From NCBI GenBank assembly GCA_012514125.1, contig JAAZAW010000288.1:1-36317 (forward strand): a DNA stretch of 36,317 nucleotides. Reading direction: 5' to 3'. Within the stretch, counting starts at the first letter, position 1, and every line of letters starts with the position of its first letter. Made by a program: the position numbers and the translations under genes. This stretch comes from Phycisphaerae bacterium. Lineage in GTDB: Bacteria > Planctomycetota > Phycisphaerae > JAAYCJ01. Shown here piece by piece: positions 21,691-29,578 of this stretch. The notes below the pieces were generated by a model. The model saw only the letters and a program-made list of their open reading frames with translations. It did no database searches and was not told where the DNA came from.

Positions 21691-22908
21691 ATGATGAGTA
21701 ATACAATAATAAGCGAACAGTTGATTGCGTTAAAACGCGGCGTAGAGGCGATTTACAGCGAACAGGAACTTGCGCAGAAGTTGACCCGCTCGGCGACTTT
21801 GGGCAAACAGCTCCGTATCAAGCTTGGTATGGACCCGACCTCGCCGGATATTCATCTCGGGCATTCGGTTATCCTTCGCAAGCTTCGTCAGTTCCAGGAG
21901 ATGGGACACAAAGCCGTTCTGATTATCGGTGATTTCACGGCGATGATCGGCGACCCCTCCGGGCGCAGCAAGACCAGGCCGGTGCTTTCGCCCACACAGA
22001 TCAAACAAAATGGTGAAACCTATTTTCAACAGGCGGGAAAGATTTTGCTCACCGACGACGAGCATCTGGAAATCCGCTATAACAGTTCCTGGCTGGCGGA
22101 GATGAAATTTGCCGATGTCCTCAAGCTGGCAGCCAAAATGACCGTCGGTCAGATGCTCAAGCGCGAGGATTTCCGAAATCGTTTCGAGAAAGAAACGCCC
22201 ATCGGGGTGCACGAATTTTGCTATCCGCTGATGCAGGGGTATGACTCGGTTGTCATCGAGGCGGACGTCGAACTCGGTGGTACGGATCAGACGTTCAATA
22301 ATCTCGTCGGCCGCGATTTGCAGATCGACGCGGGCTTTTCACCGCAGGTGGTGATGGTCATGCCGATTTTGCCGGGCATCGACGGGGTCAATAAAATGAG
22401 CAAGTCGCTCGGCAATTACATCGGACTCAACGATCCGCCCAAGCTGATGTTCGAAAAAATCATGAGCATTCCCGATCAATTGATGAAGCCTTATTTTACG
22501 TTGCTCACGAGCATCGACACGCAGACCATCGATACGCTGGTGGATGCGAATAAGACGCATCCCAAGCAGGCCAAAGGCGTTCTCGGCAAAGAAATCGTTC
22601 GCATGTATTACGACGAGGCCCAGGCTCAATGGGCTGCGGAAGAATTCGAACGCGTTCATGCCCAGCATCAACTTCCGGAGGACTTGCCCGAAGTCAAAGT
22701 CGCCAATGCCGAACCTCAGATGGTCGCGAAACTGCTGGCGGAACTCAAACTCGTTCCCAGCAACAGCGAAGGTCGGCGAATGATCCAGCAGGGCGGCGTT
22801 CGCGTGGACGGCGAGCAGATCACCGATGTCAACGCGACGATTACTCCAACCAGCGGCATGGTCTTGCAGGTCGGTCGACGAAAATTCGCCCGATTGATTG
22901 TTGGATAA
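21691..22908 (+). CDS. tyrS: Tyrosyl-tRNA synthetase
   Basis: The 405-residue class I aminoacyl-tRNA synthetase attaches tyrosine to tRNA-Tyr in the cytosol. The HIGH-type motif is HLGH (55-58) after LGMDPTSPDI. The KMSKS loop is at 235-239 (NKMSKSLGNYIGL). A C-terminal S4 RNA-binding domain is visible (NSEGRRMIQQGGVRVDG). The length fits the longer TyrS subtype. The frame is open 110 codons further upstream, but that stretch has no family character; the ATG-ATG at 21691 is the likely start. No ribosome-binding site precedes it, and the promoter suggests leaderless translation. A family-A repeat follows the gene. Confidence 0.96.
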   Translation: MMSNTIISEQLIALKRGVEAIYSEQELAQKLTRSATLGKQLRIKLGMDPTSPDIHLGHSVILRKLRQFQEMGHKAVLIIGDFTAMIGDPSGRSKTRPVLSPTQIKQNGETYFQQAGKILLTDDEHLEIRYNSSWLAEMKFADVLKLAAKMTVGQMLKREDFRNRFEKETPIGVHEFCYPLMQGYDSVVIEADVELGGTDQTFNNLVGRDLQIDAGFSPQVVMVMPILPGIDGVNKMSKSLGNYIGLNDPPKLMFEKIMSIPDQLMKPYFTLLTSIDTQTIDTLVDANKTHPKQAKGVLGKEIVRMYYDEAQAQWAAEEFERVHAQHQLPEDLPEVKVANAEPQMVAKLLAELKLVPSNSEGRRMIQQGGVRVDGEQITDVNATITPTSGMVLQVGRRKFARLIVG

Positions 22909-22918
22909 AATTTCGATA

Positions 22919-23066
22919 ATACGCCTTGGATTTAAGCATGTCGTAATTTCGGGATCTGAGGAAAGTCGAAGGGGCTTTTGTTTGCTGACGTTATGTCGCT
23001 TCGACCCATTCGACAAGCTCAGGGACCACAGGCTCAGCGACCGAAATTGTTAAATCAAAAGCGTAT
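22919..23066. repeat. Repeat family A, copy 2 (148 bp)
   Basis: The ends ATACGCCTTGGATTTAAGCA (22919 on) and TTAAATCAAAAGCGTAT (to 23066) are inverted copies of each other with some decay. The inside contains ATGTCGCTTCGAC and GGCTCAGCGACCGAAA, as in the copy at 27573. It starts 10 bp after the tyrS stop codon and ends 50 bp before the next gene. Confidence 0.75.
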
Positions 23067-23116
23067 AATGTCATGTAATCAATACAAGGCTGTTGCTGTC
23101 TATGAGGGGTTAAACC

Positions 23117-23710
23117 ATGTTCAATAAACTACCCGCACTATCCGATCCGGTACGATACGCAGGTCTGTATATTTTCGATTTCGGTACTCGTGTTGCCGTC
23201 GGTTATACCGCTCAGGAAATCCGATATCTTCTGGATGATCCAAAATACGCCGGCGGATCGGTCTATAAAATCTATCGGGCGCACTCCGACGGCACGCTGG
23301 AAATTCGGCGTATCGAACCTGCGGGGTTGAGCAGTTTGACGGGGATGGTTTTTCACTTTGCCGATCGGGCCGACGCAATCGCCGGGGCTGAACATCTTAA
23401 AAAATTATCGTTGGAAATTTCGCCGCCGGAAAGGTTCGAACTTTTCGTTATGGAACTCACCGGCGAAGATTGGCCTTTCGTGATGGTGATGCGATACAAT
23501 CAGGAATGTGAAGATGAATTGGCGGCGTGGATGATCAAAATCGATTATACCCTTGGAAGCCGGGTCGAAGGCGGGCGCTTGCCTGTCGCGCAGGTATTAA
23601 AAAAAGGCACCGAAGTGCTGCGGGAGCACATCGGTGCCGAGGATACTTTTCGTCGTTCGCGATCCAGAACCGAGGTTCTGGAAAGCGTCGATCTTTCCGT
23701 TCAACGATAA
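23117..23710 (+). CDS. Conserved-looking protein of unknown function (197 aa)
   Basis: I do not recognise a family. The 197-residue protein has a good ribosome-binding site (GAGGGG, seven bases before ATG). Codon use is normal and there is no signal peptide or membrane segment. The first 95 residues alternate strands and turns (YAGLYIFDFGTRVAVGYTAQ, GGSVYKIYRAH), followed by a helical, acidic stretch with ELTGEDWPFVMVMRYN and a basic, Ser/Arg-rich tail (FRRSRSRTE). It ends only four bases from the convergent cheW stop. The spacing and clean frame argue for a real gene. Its role is unknown. Confidence 0.7.
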   Translation: MFNKLPALSDPVRYAGLYIFDFGTRVAVGYTAQEIRYLLDDPKYAGGSVYKIYRAHSDGTLEIRRIEPAGLSSLTGMVFHFADRADAIAGAEHLKKLSLEISPPERFELFVMELTGEDWPFVMVMRYNQECEDELAAWMIKIDYTLGSRVEGGRLPVAQVLKKGTEVLREHIGAEDTFRRSRSRTEVLESVDLSVQR

Positions 23711-23714
23711 ATCG

Positions 23715-24266
23715 TTATGCCTGAGGTTCTGCTTGCGTCTCAGCCGAATCAAGAACGTTTTGAAGCTGATGAACGTCGAGAACCTTGTCGATATCGAGCA
23801 GAATTTTGACGTTTTCTTTCGACTTGGCCAGACCCAGAATGATCTCGCTGTTGACTTCCGAACTCATCGGGGGCGGCGGTTCGATTTCTTCACCGGAAAT
23901 GTCCGCGACTTCCTGAACCGAATCGACGATCGTACCGACCATCCCGCCGACATCGATGACGATAATACATGTCTGGTCCGTATATTCGACTTGCGGCAAG
24001 GAAAATTTTGTCCGCAGGTCGATGACCGGAATCACCTTGCCGCGAAGATTGATAACGCCCTTGACATAGCTGGGCATTTGCGGAACTTTGGTGATGTCCA
24101 TCAGTCCGATAATTTCACGGACTTTCAAAATCTGAACGCCGTATTCTTCGTCGCCCAGTTTGAAAGTCAGATACTTGCCGCCAAGACTTCCATCAGGTGC
24201 ATGTTCGTTTCCCTGATGAATCGACGCGTTCATTTTTGTATGCTGTTCTGCGATTCCGGTGGCCAT
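23715..24266 (-). CDS. cheW: Chemotaxis coupling protein CheW
   Basis: The 183-residue protein contains one CheW-like domain (about 30-170), which links methyl-accepting receptors to the CheA kinase at the membrane arrays. Typical features are KYLTFKLGDEEYGVQILKV, REIIG, VPQMPSYVKGVINLRGKVIP and a D-x-R (IDLRTKF). A 25-residue N-terminal tail and a Pro-rich insert (EIEPPPPM) add to the standard 150-residue core. I chose the ATG at 24266: GGAGG is eight bases upstream, whereas a start at 24281 would put that site inside the gene. No cheA lies beside it; cheB and cheR are 4 kb away. Confidence 0.92.
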   Translation of the reverse strand: MATGIAEQHTKMNASIHQGNEHAPDGSLGGKYLTFKLGDEEYGVQILKVREIIGLMDITKVPQMPSYVKGVINLRGKVIPVIDLRTKFSLPQVEYTDQTCIIVIDVGGMVGTIVDSVQEVADISGEEIEPPPPMSSEVNSEIILGLAKSKENVKILLDIDKVLDVHQLQNVLDSAETQAEPQA

Positions 24267-24470
24267 TTCATATACCTCCATAAAAAATCTTTTTTTCCGA
24301 CAACCCCCATATCATTGTTATTTCTTCTTTCGGTAAAAAAACAGACAGGCTTTGAAACAAAAACGTTTTTATTAATCAGGCTGTGGTTGCCGACATCAAG
24401 TAGGGCATTTCCATTCTGAAACGTCGATTCCCCCACTTTTTCTTTCAGACAAAGCCCGCTTACGTCCGAT

Positions 24471-24589
24471 AGTAAAAACAGGTGCGCTATTCGAATAGAA
24501 TGGGCGCCGCATACTATTTTTACTCAGGTATAAACAACACATGATTCTTTTGTGATATCTCCACCCTCGGACGTGTCAAATGAATCATG
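24471..24589. promoter_or_regulatory. Nested palindromes in the 373-bp cheW-ftsK divergent spacer
   Basis: AGTAAAAACAG (24471-24481) and CTATTTTTACT (24514-24524) are inverted copies with one mismatch. Between them lies the perfect 12-bp palindrome CTATTCGAATAG (24487-24498). A second inverted pair follows: CATGATTCTTTTG (from 24540) and CAAATGAATCATG (to 24588). They may be operators or RNA hairpins in the ftsK leader. The rest of the spacer shows no gene. Confidence 0.5.
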
Positions 24590-24639
24590 CAAAATTACAA
24601 TAATATTATTATTAATTGGTGAAAACAGGTTATATTTAA

Positions 24640-27000
24640 ATGGCACGAACGAAACGAAATGATGTTCCGGCAGAAAAAAGTTATACCAAGAAACAGGTTT
24701 TCCTGAAACTGGCCAAAATAGCTCTTCTGGTTGTCGTCTGCGCATTTTTATGGATGAGCTGTTTTACCTTCGATTACGGCGACTGGCCTAACCCAAACAG
24801 CTATCCTCATAACGATCCGCTGGTCAACTGGTGCGGTCCGGCGGGAGCGTGGTTGTCCTATCAATTTTTTCATTTTTTGGGCCAAGGCTCCTGGGTCATC
24901 CTGTTTTTCTCGACCGTAGTCTCACTGATGTATGTTTCGGGACAATTAAATCATGGGACCTGGCTTCGCATTTCCGGCATGGTCATTTTGGTTTGTGTCA
25001 GTTCCTCGATTCTTTCTTTGGTCCATGCGCCCGGCAAAGCCGGTTTGCCCGAAGGCAGCGGTGGGGTGGTGGGGCTGTCTGCTGTTGAATTTCTTAAGCA
25101 ATACTTTTCGGGTTTTGGTTCCTCGCTTATCCTTTTATTGGGGTTGGCGATTGGTCTGATTCTGGCAGCCGATGAACTGGTTGTCTACCTGCCTGCCTTT
25201 TTCCGCCGAGCCTGGGCGGGGTTGCGCGTGCTGGTGGTTACTTTTGCCCAGCCCAGATTGCCTGTCAAGCCGTCCGCGGGACCTAAAAAGGTCAAGGCGT
25301 TGGCTGTTCCGAAAAACACAGCTATGGAGGAGGATGAAACGGCCGACGCGGCGCAGGATGTTGAAATATCCGAAGCGGAGGACGAAGTTTCGGCAGAGGC
25401 CGACGTGTCGTTTCCGCTTGAGAAGGTCGAGCCGAAAATTTTTGTGGCCCGCGCGCTGACTCAGACACCGCCGCGAAAAGATAAGCCCAGTGTGCCCAAG
25501 GAATTAGGCGATTGGGGACTGCCGCCCATCGATCTGTTGAGCAATGAGCGCAACGAATTTCCGCCCGACCACGAAGAGCAGATTCGCGAAAAAGCCCGCA
25601 TCCTTGAGCGAACCCTCAAAGAGTTCAGAATCGAAGCGGTTGTGGTGGAAATCGATACCGGGCCTGTCGTTACGATGTTTGAGCTTCAAATCGGCCCGGG
25701 CATCAAGGTTCAGAGTATCATCGATCGTTCAAAAGACATGGCGAGAACCCTCAAAGCGCCGGCGGTTCGCGTTGTCGCCCCGATTCCGGGCAAAAATACG
25801 ATCGGGATCGAGGTTCCGAATACCGAAAAGCAGCCTGTTCGTCTCCGTGAACTGATGGATCTTGCGGGCAACGTTCCCGATCGGATGGAAATACCGGTTT
25901 TTCTGGGGAAAGACGCGAGCGGAAATCCGTTGGTCTGTGATTTGACCCGAATGCCGCACTCGCTGATCGCGGGGACGACCGGCAGCGGTAAGAGCGTTTG
26001 CATTAATAGTATTATATTATCAATTCTTTTGACGCAGCGGCCCGACAATGTCAAAATGATCATGGTTGACCCGAAGATGGTCGAAATGAGCATTTTCAAG
26101 GAAGTTCCGCACCTGATGTGTCCGGTGATCACCGATGTGGACAAAGCCCAGGCGATTTTGGAGTGGCTGGTGCAGAAAATGGAAGAGCGTTATGCCATTT
26201 TGTCGGAGGCCCAGGTTCGTAACATCCAGGATTACAATAAATTAGGCCGCGAGGTTCTGCTTGATCGCATGAGTCCCACCGATGAGGAGGAAGCCAATCG
26301 TATTTGCACGCGGCTTCCTTACATTGTTTTGATTATCGACGAATTGGCGGATTTGATGATGGTCAGCCCGAAGGAAGTCGAATTGTGTCTGGCGCGTCTG
26401 GCGCAAAAGAGCCGGGCGGTCGGTATTCATATGATTCTGGCGACGCAGCGTCCGGAAGCCAAGGTTGTGACCGGGTTGATCAAATCCAACCTGCCTTCGC
26501 GAATCGCATTTCGCGTTAACAGCCGGCTCGATTCTCGAATCGTTCTGGACCAGAACGGGGCGGAAGACCTGCTTGGCCAGGGCGATATGCTCTTTTTGCC
26601 GCCGGGAAAGGGTAAGCCGGACCGCGCGCAGGGGACGCTGGTTGACGACGGCGAACTTCGACGGGTGTTGAAATTTCTGGCGGAAAAGGCGCAACCGCAG
26701 TTCAATGAAGAACTTATGCAAATCGGCAAAGTCGATCTGGCGGCGGGTGAACGTGATGAAATGTTCGATGACGCAGTCAGGATTGTCCTCGCGTCCCGTC
26801 GTGGAAGCGTTTCGTTGCTCCAGAGAAAACTGGCGATTGGTTATTCCCGCGCATCGCGTCTTATCGAGCAGATGGGGGTGGCGGGCATCGTCGGCGATTA
26901 CAAAGGTTCGCAGGCACGAGAGGTGATGATGACGCTGGAAGAATACGAAGATCTCAGAAGCTCGATGAACCAGGAAGTTTCGGACGGGATGACGGATTAG
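24640..27000 (+). CDS. ftsK: FtsK/SpoIIIE-family DNA translocase
   Basis: The 786-residue membrane-anchored motor pumps chromosomal DNA during division and helps dimer resolution. The N-terminus has about four membrane segments (25-45, 90-105, 115-135, 160-180). A short acidic linker (220-265) follows, then the RecA-like motor with Walker A GTTGSGKS at 445-452, Walker B LIIDELAD (D567, E568) and ATQRPEAKVVTGLIKSNLP. The C-terminal gamma winged helix (AVRIVLASRRGSVSLLQRKLAIGYSRAS region) binds orienting sequences. Total length is like SpoIIIE or short FtsK forms. The ribosome-binding site is weak (ACAGG at a long distance). The nearest gene downstream is rplU, which has its own promoter. Confidence 0.97.
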   Translation: MARTKRNDVPAEKSYTKKQVFLKLAKIALLVVVCAFLWMSCFTFDYGDWPNPNSYPHNDPLVNWCGPAGAWLSYQFFHFLGQGSWVILFFSTVVSLMYVSGQLNHGTWLRISGMVILVCVSSSILSLVHAPGKAGLPEGSGGVVGLSAVEFLKQYFSGFGSSLILLLGLAIGLILAADELVVYLPAFFRRAWAGLRVLVVTFAQPRLPVKPSAGPKKVKALAVPKNTAMEEDETADAAQDVEISEAEDEVSAEADVSFPLEKVEPKIFVARALTQTPPRKDKPSVPKELGDWGLPPIDLLSNERNEFPPDHEEQIREKARILERTLKEFRIEAVVVEIDTGPVVTMFELQIGPGIKVQSIIDRSKDMARTLKAPAVRVVAPIPGKNTIGIEVPNTEKQPVRLRELMDLAGNVPDRMEIPVFLGKDASGNPLVCDLTRMPHSLIAGTTGSGKSVCINSIILSILLTQRPDNVKMIMVDPKMVEMSIFKEVPHLMCPVITDVDKAQAILEWLVQKMEERYAILSEAQVRNIQDYNKLGREVLLDRMSPTDEEEANRICTRLPYIVLIIDELADLMMVSPKEVELCLARLAQKSRAVGIHMILATQRPEAKVVTGLIKSNLPSRIAFRVNSRLDSRIVLDQNGAEDLLGQGDMLFLPPGKGKPDRAQGTLVDDGELRRVLKFLAEKAQPQFNEELMQIGKVDLAAGERDEMFDDAVRIVLASRRGSVSLLQRKLAIGYSRASRLIEQMGVAGIVGDYKGSQAREVMMTLEEYEDLRSSMNQEVSDGMTD

Positions 27001-27084
27001 AGAAAAAGTCGAAAGAAGTCTGGAAGAGTCGCGGAAGCCGGAAGCTTCGATTCGATAATTTTTTTAAAAACTTCGATTCTCTGC

Positions 27085-27113
27085 TTGCCTATTGGGCTAT
27101 TGTTAATTATGAT
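27085..27113 (+). promoter_or_regulatory. Sigma-70-type promoter of rplU
   Basis: TTGCCT (27085-27090), a 17-bp spacer and TATGAT (27108-27113) fit the sigma-70 pattern. The predicted start is near 27120, giving a leader of about 50 nt before the rplU start codon. Confidence 0.6.
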
Positions 27114-27168
27114 ATTTGTTTTCTATGGATTGAAAGTCTTGTAATAGATATAGACAGGAGATTTGCTC

Positions 27169-27483
27169 GTGTACGCAATAATTGAAGATGGCGGAAGACA
27201 ATATAAAGTGGAAGAAGGTCAGATTCTTGATGTCGATGTTCGCCCGATAGCGGAAGGTGTCGATACGATTGAATTTGATCGGGTTCTGCTGGTTGGCCAA
27301 GGCGCGGATTCTAAGGTCGGTACGCCGGTTGTCGATGGCGCCAAGGTTTTGGCGAAGATTCAGGATCATGTCAAAGGTCCGAAACTTGATATGCTGCACT
27401 TTATTCGCCGAAAAGGTCATGTGACCCACAAAGGCCATCGGCAGAATCATATCCGAGTTCAGATCGAAAAGATTGTTGGCTAA
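27169..27483 (+). CDS. rplU: Ribosomal protein bL21
   Basis: The 104-residue protein is a component of the large ribosomal subunit. VYAIIEDGGRQYKVEEGQ at the start and the C-terminal KGPKLDMLHFIRRKGHVTHKGHRQ region are typical bL21. The start is the GTG at 27169: CAGGAG lies eight bases before it, and the family normally begins M-Y-A-I-I. A TTG six bases earlier is too close to the site. A strong terminator follows directly. The usual partner rpmA (bL27) is not downstream here. Confidence 0.96.
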   Translation: MYAIIEDGGRQYKVEEGQILDVDVRPIAEGVDTIEFDRVLLVGQGADSKVGTPVVDGAKVLAKIQDHVKGPKLDMLHFIRRKGHVTHKGHRQNHIRVQIEKIVG

Positions 27484-27510
27484 TAAAGATTGCAGATAGC
27501 AGTAATATTG

Positions 27511-27546
27511 AAATAGCACACCATTAACGTGGTGTGCTATTTTTTG
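27511..27546 (+). terminator. Rho-independent terminator of rplU
   Basis: AAATAGCACACCA and TGGTGTGCTATTT form a perfect stem around the six-base loop TTAACG, followed by a run of T. It begins 28 bp after the rplU stop codon. Confidence 0.92.
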
Positions 27547-27572
27547 TGCCTGCGTACCGCGTTTCGCAATTA

Positions 27573-27719
27573 ATACGCTTTTGATTTAATAGTGTCGTAG
27601 TTTCGGACCCTGAGCCTGTCGAAGGGTCTTTTGCTTGCTTACGCCATGTCGCTTCGACAGGCTCAGCGACCGAAATTTTGACGTTTTTATGTTACGACAA
27701 TATTAAATCAAAAGCGTAT
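27573..27719. mobile_element. Repeat family A, copy 3: MITE-like element with terminal inverted repeats (147 bp)
   Basis: The ends are near-perfect inverted repeats. ATACGCTTTTGATTTAATA plus GTGTCGTA on the left matches ATACGCTTTTGATTTAATA plus TTGTCGTA read from the right, 26 of 27 bases. Inside is a second long inverted pair, TTTCGGACCCTGAGCCTGTC / GACAGGCTCAGCGACCGAAA, with two mismatches. There is no open reading frame. The whole unit can fold into a long hairpin. Other copies are at 2995-3131 and 22919-23066. Confidence 0.75.
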
Positions 27720-27775
27720 AAGGGGCGAAAATTTTGGTCCTTGAGGAAATATCGCCATGTGCAATTTATTTGCGG

Positions 27776-27800
27776 AAGACCCTTCGGAGGCTCAGGGTCC
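27776..27800. repeat. Fragment of repeat family A
   Basis: AAGACCCTTCGGAGGCTCAG plus GGTCC matches the family-A core except for the loss of two bases. It lies 56 bp beyond copy 3. The remaining 27801-27925 stretch of the 529-bp spacer shows nothing recognisable. Confidence 0.6.
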
Positions 27801-27925
27801 GGTTTTTCTACTTTTTTAACCCTTTAATTCCGAAGTGGTACGGAGTGTATGTCATGGGCTTGGGAGCGAGAAGTCGGGTCCGATAATGTATAATTATTCA
27901 ATATTGATGGGGGTGTTATGGTGGG

Positions 27926-27954
27926 TTGTATTCTTTGCTTAAACCTGTTAGAAT
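27926..27954 (+). promoter_or_regulatory. Sigma-70-type promoter upstream of the tail-anchored unknown protein
   Basis: TTGTAT (27926-27931), a 17-bp spacer and TAGAAT (27949-27954) form a plausible promoter. The start would fall near 27961, about 50 nt before the ATG at 28013. Confidence 0.55.
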
Positions 27955-28012
27955 AGGGGCGGAAATAAGATCGCAGCTGCAGCGGTCTTCAGGGTAAAAA
28001 GGAAAGAGCAAG

Positions 28013-28510
28013 ATGCACGAGTATCGGGGAAAAACCGAAGAAGGCCGCGTTGGTGTTCAATTCAGGAAAAGCCGCGTTGGGCAGAGCCATTTTTCATCCA
28101 GGGCAGGAAGGCTGATGAGGGATGAAAGTCCATCGATTCTTCCTCGCGGCGTGGGTCGTCATCGAGGGTTATCGTCGGAGGATCCTGTGCAGCGGGAGTT
28201 TGCCGCAGCGGTTTCACAGGCGATGGAGGGATCGTTGATTCGCTATTCGAAGAGGCTTGAATTGATGGCGTTGGCGGAGCGTCTGGGGATCGGGCGGTTC
28301 GAGGCGAATCTTTTGATTGCGCAGGTTCAGCAGAGGACGGGGGGGGCGGATGAGATTCTGATTCATGAGTCATTGGATGAGTCACGTGAGAAACGATCAT
28401 CGGAGACCCAGGAAACGGACGGCAAGGATACTTTATTTTTGCTGGCGGCGTTGTTTATCATTTCGGCACTTGTGGATATGGTGCTGGTGAAGATATTTTT
28501 TTCGGGTTAG
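28013..28510 (+). CDS. Unknown protein with single C-terminal membrane segment (165 aa)
   Basis: I do not recognise a family. AAGGAAAGAG precedes the ATG. The first 60 residues are basic and disordered-looking (many R, S, G). Residues 62-115 look helical (FAAAVSQAMEGSL, LMALAERLGIGRFEANLL). A charged E/K/R-rich spacer follows, then one hydrophobic segment at about 140-162 (LFLLAALFIISALVDMVLV) three residues from the end. That makes it a tail-anchored inner-membrane candidate with its bulk in the cytosol. It is convergent with cheB (16 bp apart) and has its own promoter. Confidence 0.65.
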   Translation: MHEYRGKTEEGRVGVQFRKSRVGQSHFSSRAGRLMRDESPSILPRGVGRHRGLSSEDPVQREFAAAVSQAMEGSLIRYSKRLELMALAERLGIGRFEANLLIAQVQQRTGGADEILIHESLDESREKRSSETQETDGKDTLFLLAALFIISALVDMVLVKIFFSG

Positions 28511-28526
28511 AATGGAGGTAAAGGAG

Positions 28527-29573
28527 TTAACCTCCTTTGGAGCGGACGGCTTCGACGAGGGCTTGGGGGATACGTTCGAGGGGTGTGATTTTTTGAACGG
28601 CGTTGCAGGCGATAGCTTCGCGGGGCATGCCGAAAACGACGCAGCTTTCTTCGTCCTGGGCGATATTAAACGCTCCTGCCTGCCGCATGGCGAGCATGGC
28701 TGATGCGCCGTCGTTTCCCATTCCTGTCAGCATGACTCCAATGGCTTTGGGTCCGACCGTTTGGGCTACAGAATTAAAGAGGACTTCCACACTTGGGCAT
28801 TGATGACAGACGGGTTCTCCCTGTTGTGCGAGGGCCCGATATCCGGACATTTTTTTCAGGACGGTCATGTGTTTTCCACCGCGTGCGATGAGGGCGAGTC
28901 CTGGGCGAAGATCGATTATGGAATTACATTCCTGAACGGTCAGTTGCGAGATGGAGTTTAAGGTCGCGGCGAAGGGGCCGGTGAAGGCTTCGGGCATGTG
29001 CTGAACGATGACGATGGGGGGCATGTTGGCGGGTAGTTTTGAAAGGATGTATCGGAGCGCTTCGGTTCCGCCTGTGGAGGCTCCGATGGCGATGAGAATG
29101 TCTTTTGCCGCGTTAGCGCCGAGATTGTTTTCGACGACGGGACCTGGGACGAAGTTGACGGTTCTGTGTTTTGAGACGGCGGCGGCTTTGATTTTGAAGG
29201 CGAGTTCTTCGATGACTCGGTTTAAGGCGAGAAAGGATCCCCCGCCGGGTTTTTGCATGATTTCCACGGCTCCCCGCCGGAGAGCTTCCATAGCCATTCT
29301 GCTTCCGTCGGAGGTTAATGTCGAAAGCATGACGACGGGAACGGGATAGAATTTTTGCAGGACCGATAAAAAGGTGATGCCGTCCATTTTGGGCATTTCG
29401 ACGTCGAGGGTGAGAACGTCGGGTTTAAGCTGAAGGATCAGCGGTTTGGCTTCGATGGGATCGGCGGCGCAGGCGACAACTTCGATGGCAGGGTCTTTGG
29501 GCAGTTCTTTTTGAAGGACCTGCCGGATAAGCATCGAATCGTCCACTACCATGACTCGAATTTTCTTAGCCAT
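28527..29573 (-). CDS. cheB: Chemotaxis response regulator protein-glutamate methylesterase CheB
   Basis: The 348-residue protein removes methyl groups from chemoreceptor glutamates (and deamidates glutamines) when phosphorylated by CheA. A receiver domain (1-120) has the acidic pair D11-D12 and phosphorylation site D57 (LTLDVEMPKMDG). The methylesterase domain (about 158-345) has the catalytic triad S166 (GASTGG), H192 (QHMP) and D288 (TGMGNDG). Length is normal. The start at 29573 lies six bases after the cheR stop codon, so translation is probably coupled; its own ribosome-binding site is poor. Confidence 0.96.
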   Translation of the reverse strand: MAKKIRVMVVDDSMLIRQVLQKELPKDPAIEVVACAADPIEAKPLILQLKPDVLTLDVEMPKMDGITFLSVLQKFYPVPVVMLSTLTSDGSRMAMEALRRGAVEIMQKPGGGSFLALNRVIEELAFKIKAAAVSKHRTVNFVPGPVVENNLGANAAKDILIAIGASTGGTEALRYILSKLPANMPPIVIVQHMPEAFTGPFAATLNSISQLTVQECNSIIDLRPGLALIARGGKHMTVLKKMSGYRALAQQGEPVCHQCPSVEVLFNSVAQTVGPKAIGVMLTGMGNDGASAMLAMRQAGAFNIAQDEESCVVFGMPREAIACNAVQKITPLERIPQALVEAVRSKGG

Positions 29574-29578
29574 TTTGG

